A DNA stretch of 64,000 nt from Tanypteryx hageni (lineage: Eukaryota > Arthropoda > Insecta > Odonata > Petaluridae): positions 125,951,307 to 126,015,306 of the forward strand of contig CM054114.1 of NCBI GenBank assembly GCA_028673005.1, in the 5' to 3' direction. The notes below the pieces were generated by a model. It was not told where the DNA came from and ran no database searches. It was given only the letters and a program-made list of their open reading frames with translations. Made by a program: the position numbers and the translations under genes. Every line of letters begins with the position of its first letter. Position 1 is the stretch's first letter. Positions 57,601 through 64,000 of the stretch are shown here, piece by piece.

Positions 57601-58700
57601 TAAGGACTACAATTCCTTCCGCTCGTAATTCCTTTTTCGTCCCGTTTTACCCCGCCACCCGCGCTCTTCCTCTTCCTACTATTCCTTTACAAAGCCCTAC
57701 GCATTTCCTCCGCTCATTTCTCCCTTCGCGGACACTCGTAAAATATTTTGAACGAGTCATGACTAGACGGCTGCCGACGATGCGCTCGCTCACAAAAGCC
57801 GACCGCCATTAACCGAAAAATAAAGAGACGGCAATTTGTTTTTAAAAAAAATGAGCGTCGTGCTTATGTGAGTGGGGAAGGGGTGGAAGGTAAGCGCCGC
57901 GCCTCCTCGCAAAGATAACTGCGCGCAGAGGGCGGGCGCGTCCGAGGAAAAAGTGAATGACGGAGAGCGCGAGAGAGAGAAAACGCGCGCACGTCTCCCG
58001 TTGCGTCACCGCCTACCCGACGGCGGAAAATATCTCCATAAGGACGAGGCGTTTATTCGGAATTGCGATTATTCCGTCTGGGCAAACCCGTCCGCTACCG
58101 AACGGGAGCTGCGTGGAAACGGGGTCCCATGGCGACCGAAATTATTTTTTTTTAAGCGACCGGGTCCGCACGTTATCGCCGACGTAAACTTCGTAGCGGT
58201 ATGGTTGGTAAATTGGTGATGAATGGAAGCGGTAGTGGTATCTTAAAATCGGTGTAATTTTTTTAGGTTCGTTTCAAAGCTTCCTCTTAAATGTTTGATG
58301 TAGGAGAATTGCGCTAAGTAATTTTATTTATTTATATCTTTGTATTAGTCATTCTGTTGTATAGTTATCTATTTAAAAACACACGTCCCTCGCTTTGCAT
58401 TATGATTGCGTTCCTGGAGAAGACAAGAGTATAACAAAACCGTTCGAAGTGGGAGAGATTTCCAATTAGCAAAAAATGAGGTGACATTTAAGTGTTATCT
58501 TGAGCCCGACATGCTACAATTGAGTTCAAATGAATTGATATATGTTGCAAATCTTTACATTTTTTCAATGATTTATCTTCGTAAGTAATTTTCAAATGGT
58601 ATGGAAAACTTTAAACTTTATTGTATACTGGCAAAAATGTAAATATTTCCTGTATGAAGGAAATCTCAAATAAATCAGCTAAGAAGTTTTATTCGAAGAG
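57601..58700. other. GC-rich island then AT-rich DNA, no recognised gene
   Basis: 57620-58200 is rich in CG dinucleotides (GCGCGC, CGCGCC) and has a 115-codon plus frame at 57872-58219 with no domain. It could be a promoter-type island, but nothing proves a transcript. TCCCTCGCTTTGCAT at 58387 resembles a single Tigger-like end. Confidence 0.35.
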
Positions 58701-58723
58701 TCACCCCTATACCAAGGGTCACA

Positions 58724-59298
58724 TTTTTATGCGTTTTTTTCACAAAGTGCACGAAGTGAACGCATGTAGAGAAGGTCGTTTCCGCCCGTCCGTCCGTCCG
58801 CATGTTAAAACTCGGAAATTGCCGGACGTATTATGATAAAAATTGGTATTGGGGAGTTTTGCTAAAATTCATCGGTCGTTTTCAATTTTGGTCAACACCG
58901 AACAACAATGATGACCACTTTACATGAAGACCTACAATGTTCCTTCGTTTCAACTCGGGATCCGCTGGACGTATTTTGATGAAATTTGGTATTGGGGAGT
59001 TTTGCTCAAGTTGGTCGACCGATTCCAATTTTGGTTAAAATCAGACAACAATACGGCCATTTTACATGACCTACATGTAGTTAACAATTTTCCTTTGTTT
59101 CAACTCGGGAACCGCTTGACGTATTTTAATAAAATTTCGTATTGGGAGGTTTTACTAAATATGATAGACCGATTCCAATTTTGGTTAAAATCGGACAAAA
59201 ATGACGACCACTTTACATGATTCTCCAAGTAGTTGACAATGTTCCTTTTTTTCAACTCGGGAACCGCTTGATGTATTTTGATGAAATTTGGTATTGGG
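58724..59298 (+). mobile_element. Family A copy 5, four internal units, 3' end lost
   Basis: The 5' end TTTTTATGCGTTTTTTTCAC is followed by the GTCCGTCCGTCCG leader and four units starting at CTCGG near 58811, 58954, 59104 and 59256 (spacings 143, 150 and 152). The first spacing is again the short one, as in copy 3. The last unit stops at GTATTGGGGAG, where another element begins; the 3' arm and hairpin are not found beyond it. Confidence 0.65.
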
Positions 59299-59598
59299 GA
59301 GGGTCGGCCCGAGCTACGGGCGAGCCGGATGGCTGCCCGGGGCACCTAAGTTTTGGGGGCGCTATACCGACTATTTATCTATGCATTACTTGCAAGTGAA
59401 TAAACATTGGATACGAATTTATATCGAAAAACAGGAGAGAATCTTGATGGCATTCCTTTTAATTTTTCATCATCAATAATTTTCACAGATCGATGAATAA
59501 ATTAACATGTACTTTGTAAATATCTCAACAAACATTAACGGAGGGGAGCGCTGGAGTGCTATCTCGCCCGGGGCGCCAAAATTCCTCGGGCCGCCCCT
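59299..59598. mobile_element. GC-ended TIR element next to family A copy 5
   Basis: GGTCGGCCCGAGCTACGGGC and GGCTGCCCGGGGC at the left, and GCCCGGGGCGCC and CTCGGGCCGCCCCT at the right, form an imperfect inverted repeat. It is related to the nested element at 41675-42007. No target duplication could be read. Confidence 0.55.
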
Positions 59599-60944
59599 AC
59601 ATGGGTGCCACATCCTGGCACTAAACGCGAATCCAAAGACTATTATACTAAAATCCACTACCCTGGAAAATGGAATATCTAATACATTGATTAGCCCGTC
59701 GCAATTGTCAGCCGCCTTTGTTTTTCGAACATTCGGTAGGCGTGGGTCTGCTCCGTGCTATAACGAATCCGCTAAAAACGGGGTTGCGCAAAGCGAGGTA
59801 TGACTTAAATTGTGAAAAATTATCGATCCTCAAATCCTCACCCTAATTCGAAATAGAGTAAATATCCACAAGCGAGCCCTTTCCGTTCCATAAAACTGCG
59901 TTTCAATCGCGATTAATTAAAATAAGACCCCCTTAAAAACTTCCACTTCGAAGCGACACCTTTGTAAAGTGGAACTATTGCGGAGGTTCGTTTTCGTTCG
60001 TCGCTCTTTTTACTGCGCACGAAATTAAACGTGGGCGTCGCCATTTCGGCGCCTCTTAAGATCGTATGCAATATGACGCGTGCCGGAGAGAGATAAAAAA
60101 AAGAAGATCGTTAAAAAAACGTCCGGAGAAAGGTTGAACTCGAGAGAAAGAGAGACGGAGTTAGCGAAAAATGACGTGGGAGGGAGCTCACGATCGCATG
60201 CGTGTTAGTGTGCAAGACAGAAAGAGGAAGAGAGAAAAAAACGAGCTCGGAACCTCGAAAGTGGGCGTAGGTCGAGGTTAATCACGGCTGCTTGACACAC
60301 GACCAACAAACTACTGAAACGCGCGAAGGGAGGAGGAGGAGGAAATAAAAAGAAGATCGAATTGTGCAAAGGAAATTACGAACCGGACCGAGGAAAAAGC
60401 GAGGCGTGGGGGAATAGGTCACGACGCGTGGGATGATGGGAAGGGAGGAGGAGAGAAGAGGGAAGCGAGGAAAATGTCGGGGAAGGGGGTTGGGGGAGAT
60501 TGCGAGAAAGGGTTACCGCAGGGGAAGGGGAGGAAAGGATAGAAAGGGAAGCAGACGAGTGAGATAAATTGGCGGTCATCGGCTGAGAATGAAGATCCGT
60601 TTTGTAGCGTGCCGCAGTGGAGAGTTAGGCATAATTCCACGCATGCGGAAAGAGGGATGGCTTGATTGTGGGTGCCAGCGAATGTGAATCGCAGCCAGAG
60701 CCTCCTTCTTGACACACTAATCTCCACCCCGCGATCATTGGAGCGATGTGTTTTTTGACGCAAATGAGAGGGAAAAAAGTGGTGTGGGCAGAGGGAAGAC
60801 TGGCAGGACGGTTGAAATATGGGACGAGTGAGTTATGGCGGCGATGACAATTCGTTTGTGCTTTGGTTTCGTTGAATTTTGTTCTAGTTTTATCGAAAAA
60901 AGAGAACGTGATTTATTCGTGAGAATAATGGGATATTTTTCGCC
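59599..60944. other. Purine-rich, partly CG-rich DNA, no recognised gene
   Basis: 60080-60560 has GAGAGAAAGAGAG, GGAGGAGGAGG and GGGAAGGGG words. Frames on the opposite strand are Ser/Pro-rich and compositional. Confidence 0.4.
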
Positions 60945-61645
60945 TTTTTAGCCTACTTTCCAGAATAGAAATAGACTTATAGTTTCTTTGTTGTGTCTGT
61001 CTTTAGGCCCGTCTGTCTGCTCGTCCGTCCGACTGTCTGCCCCCCCCCCATTAACTTTTGAACCAATCGACCGGTTTTCATGAAACTTGCTGGAAATCTC
61101 TTGCTACATGAGTCAAGCTTCCGACGATAGTCTTTGTTGCGAATATTGAAGTCCCGGGTTCGATTCCAGGAACTATCCTTCCCATTTGATTTACATGGGA
61201 AATCTAAAATCCATCGTGCAGGGTAATTTTCTCTTGCACATTAAATCTTAGAATTGTAATATCGGAGCGAGTTTTATACTATTCTCTGAGGAAAGGAATG
61301 AAGGTTCTAATTTTTACCGTAGAATTTTGCTTATCGATTGTATTTCTAAGAATTTCGCGTAAATACTGGCGGTTTTGCAATTTTGTCACTCATTACGAGT
61401 GTTGCCATAGCAACAACTATTGTTGGACTCGAATTCGATATATTCTAATACGTACTCTCGTTATTTTTGCAGCACAAATACGCGTTATCAATTTAATATT
61501 CCGTTCGAATGTATTTATAGTATTTTATAATGCTAAATTATGAATTTTGGGAACACAAAGAGCTACACATCCGCGTTGACTTTAAAGCTTTTAAAGCCAA
61601 TATAAGTATTAAATGGAAAGTAGGCATCATAAGTTCATCTTGTTA
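60945..61645 (+). mobile_element. Family D copy 2, uninterrupted Helentron-like element
   Basis: Matches the minus strand of 7741-8960 from end to end, without the hAT insertion. Its subterminal inverted repeat is perfect over 12 bp: GCCTACTTTCCA (60951-60962) and TGGAAAGTAGGC (61614-61625). It ends in ATCTTGTTA. Near the 5' end is GTCTGTCTGCTCGTCCGTCC, and at 61126-61178 a half tRNA-like block, GATAGT ... GGTTCGATTCC ... ACTATC. The empty target of the hAT element is at 61443-61450. No protein is encoded. Confidence 0.7.
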
Positions 61646-61981
61646 ATATTATACTTATAGCACAAATGTATTTAAAAGCTGACTAAAATCGTCAAATGTG
61701 CAACTTGAAGCTTTAACGGAACAAAATAAAAATGGCTATGAATACGTGCAAGTAGAGAAAGAAGCTAGTTGATATGATCTACTTTCGAATACATAGCAAC
61801 ATAACACGAAGGAAATGCTCGCAGCCGATGAATCCTTGTCGACATTGCGCGAATGTAGGCATTAGATTTCTTCGGAAAATACATTTAAAACTTTTCTTTG
61901 ATATTGCTGCTATCATAAATACATTCTTATAACGAATCTTATCCGTACGCTTGGCACGAAACAATGAAAATTCTAATTTAC

Positions 61982-61987
<6 letters not shown>

Positions 61988-62037
<50 letters not shown>
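61988..62037. repeat. (TA)n microsatellite
   Basis: About 25 uninterrupted TA units. Unlike the other large (TA)n arrays here, it has no Penelope tail beside it. Confidence 0.9.
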
Positions 62038-62043
<6 letters not shown>

Positions 62044-62780
62044 CACCTTATATTTTTAATTTCTGTAGCATAAATATATACTTGAAAATGTTTACTATAT
62101 TTGAAAATGAAATTACTATTTTTTCGTAAAATTTACCAACGCATTTTTTAGATTGCTTCATCAGTAGTACACCAAAAGTAATATAAATATTAAAAGTAAA
62201 ATCAGTGGAAACCACAGATGCCTGAATAAGAGCAGTTTGTGGCTAATTACGAAATGTCTATTTTATTTATAACGTTCAAAATCTGCGGGAAAACAATCGA
62301 GCATAAGCACACAATAACCGAGATGACGGGCACGTCCTTCATAAAAAAATGCACGAAATTAGAGGAAAAATCAAGATATATGGCTAGTACGAAGAAATAT
62401 AGAGCAATAGTCTTACCGAGTAGATCGTAGGCGCATGAAGGAACTCGAATCTTCTCTTCCAAAATTCTCCAGGAGCAACCCCGCGTGGTGTTATGTGGGC
62501 TGCATCGATGTCAGGGGCAACGATGCTGAAGCCGGAAGAGCAGCGTGGAAAAATAGGAAGAAGCCGTCTGGCCATCGGGTAGGAACGCCTACGTGGTGCG
62601 ACTGAGGGGCCTCTCTAAAAATCCTGAAAATAATCAATTTTCATTTGTTTACGAGCACATACATACAGTATTAATTTCTGTTTATTTATAGAGAAAACAA
62701 TGAATATAGCCACGTATATCCTCTTGGTAACCGAATGCTGTGTTCGCATTACTTCTTCATTTACTTTTTCCGACCTTAAT
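62038..62780. other. No recognised feature
   Basis: AT-rich at first, with a GC-richer part at 62460-62620. No gene or repeat was recognised. Confidence 0.4.
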
Positions 62781-62784
62781 AGAC

Positions 62785-62935
62785 GGATGGATTACGTATG
62801 TGGCTTCCAACACTAGGATCGTGGGTTTGAATCCCGCTGAGGACATTGTCGGGCGTGCCAGTCTTTGTTATGTCGGCATGACCATCTAAATGACCATTCT
62901 AAAAGGCCATAAAAATATAAATAAAGAGCATTTCA
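62785..62935 (+). mobile_element. Probable tRNA-derived SINE
   Basis: GATCGTGGGTTTGAATCCCGC contains a pol III B-box-like word with a short paired T-arm (CGGGATT-type on both sides), and GTAGTGTGGC-like text (GTATGTGGCTTCCAACACTAG) precedes it. The tail is ATAAAAATATAAATAAAG. It does not contain the core of the SINE at 26885. Confidence 0.4.
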
Positions 62936-62999
62936 ATGATTCCAGCCATCTAAAATACCGGAATAAGCAGACAGGTGGGACTTTAAACAAAAACACGTG

Positions 63000-63570
63000 C
63001 ATTAGAAGCCAGAGAATTGTTTGGAGAAGTAAGCAGTAGGATGGGAAAGAGGCGAGGTATTGTTGAGAGAGGTTTCGAGGGAAAACAGGTCAAAGAGAGA
63101 GAGAGATGGGAGGAGGAAAGAGAGAGGGGGAAAGTGTGAAGAAAGAGAAGGAGAAAGAGAGAGAAAGGATGGGGGAAACAGGAGGGACGTGTAATAAGGC
63201 AGGCACAGATTACTATGAAAACACAGAGCAAAGCGCCTCGAGGGTAGAAAAAAGCACACGCCAGCAAAAAACAAATAACGACGGAGTATATTTCCATGGA
63301 AATATTTTTGGAGGAGACAAGTTTGGTGAAGAGGAGGATGGGGAAAGGGCGTCAAAATGAAGGTGCTAGGTAAATGGCTAGGAGAAGACGGAAAGGGAAG
63401 GAGTTACCGAAGAGGTGGAGTCGAATGAAGAGGAATAGGAGGGGGCGCAACGTTGGAAGAGCGGGAGTGGGAGGAGAAAAAGAGCTATGGGCAGGTACGG
63501 AGAAAGGTTAGAAAGAAAAAGGAAGAGGGGGAGAGGAGAAGTGGAGGAGGAAAGAGGAAGGAGAAGAAAG
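63000..63570. repeat. Purine-rich tract
   Basis: GAGAGAGAGAGATGGGAGGAGG and related words dominate 63085-63180 and 63360-63570 on the plus strand. The frames on both strands are compositional. Confidence 0.6.
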
Positions 63571-64000
63571 GGTTAGCCGTGACGTCATAGGGTCAATGCA
63601 CCTGTCGGTATGGCGATGGCCGGCCATTGGGTTGGAAGAGGGAAGGTGGGTGGGTTGGGTTGGTTAAGGAAGGATTGCCATGGGGCCGCAAAGGAGGAGG
63701 TGGAGTAGGAAGAAGACTCGGGTGTACAGTTACCCGGTGTTGGTGTGGGAAGAGGTGAAGACACTAGAGGCACACTTTCGATGCCAGGGAAAGATTCTCT
63801 TAGCGTGAGCGCGCGTATGAGTTCCCACGGAGGCTAACTTGGCACCGTCCGGAACCCCCACATTCCCCAAGCATGTATTCCTTTTGAATACGGTGAAAAT
63901 TTAAATACGTGCTATCGTGCGTACCTCTTCGTTGAGATCCGATTAAAACAAGAAACGACGGGGAAAATCTAGCTCTCTTTCTCTCATACGAGAGCGAACG
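63571..64000. other. No recognised feature
   Basis: Mixed composition to the end of the window, without a recognisable domain or repeat. Confidence 0.4.

Overview
This is eukaryotic, AT-rich, intergenic or intronic DNA, most likely from an arthropod and probably an insect with a large, repeat-laden genome. There is no bacterial gene organisation and no protein-coding host gene I can defend. Nearly all long reading frames are either low-complexity translations of pyrimidine/purine tracts or fragments of transposable elements. The arthropod call rests on the mixture of element types (degenerate LINEs, a Penelope-like element with a GIY-YIG nuclease, many hAT-like elements, a piggyBac remnant, tRNA-derived SINEs); no single sequence identifies the species.

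Layout. 0-5 kb: unique AT-rich DNA with two copies (546-1181, 4286-4642) of a dispersed ~640-bp family, here called family A. 5.4-6.9 kb: a pyrimidine minisatellite split by a 515-bp inverted-repeat element. 7.5-9.5 kb: a purine-rich tract carrying a ~700-bp family D element (7741-8960) that is itself split by a hAT-like element (7956-8478). 10-24 kb: hAT-like non-autonomous elements (10150, 12258, 17163, 19116 end, 20457), a ~93-bp TA-flanked MITE, dispersed family Y repeats and the best family A copy (21171-21813). 25-32 kb: a tRNA-like inverted pair, two SINE copies in opposite orientation, a decayed LINE (28068-30410) and a piggyBac 3' end (to 32816). 33-38 kb: microsatellites, hAT-like elements and an inverted family A copy. 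38.3-42.2 kb: a Penelope-like element on the minus strand with tail copies in direct and inverted orientation, each against a (TA)n array, followed by a fold-back MITE inside (TA)n that carries another element with a perfect 8-bp target duplication. 42.6-43.8 kb: a second copy of the 485-bp hAT element and a GA tract. 47-49.2 kb: a second LINE relic. 53-54.3 kb: pyrimidine microsatellites split by a LINE-like 3' end. 58.7-61.6 kb: family A copy with four internal repeats and the uninterrupted family D copy.

The most interesting material is families A and D. Each has a 12-bp subterminal inverted repeat; family A also has ~150-bp internal tandem repeats and a 9-bp 3' hairpin, and both end in a shared TCTTGTT tail. 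This is the architecture described for Helentron-associated non-autonomous elements (HINE/DINE-1 type). The two family D copies also provide an empty-site comparison that fixes the ends and target duplication of the hAT insertion. All coordinates were read by eye; element ends without target duplications are uncertain by about ten bases or more.
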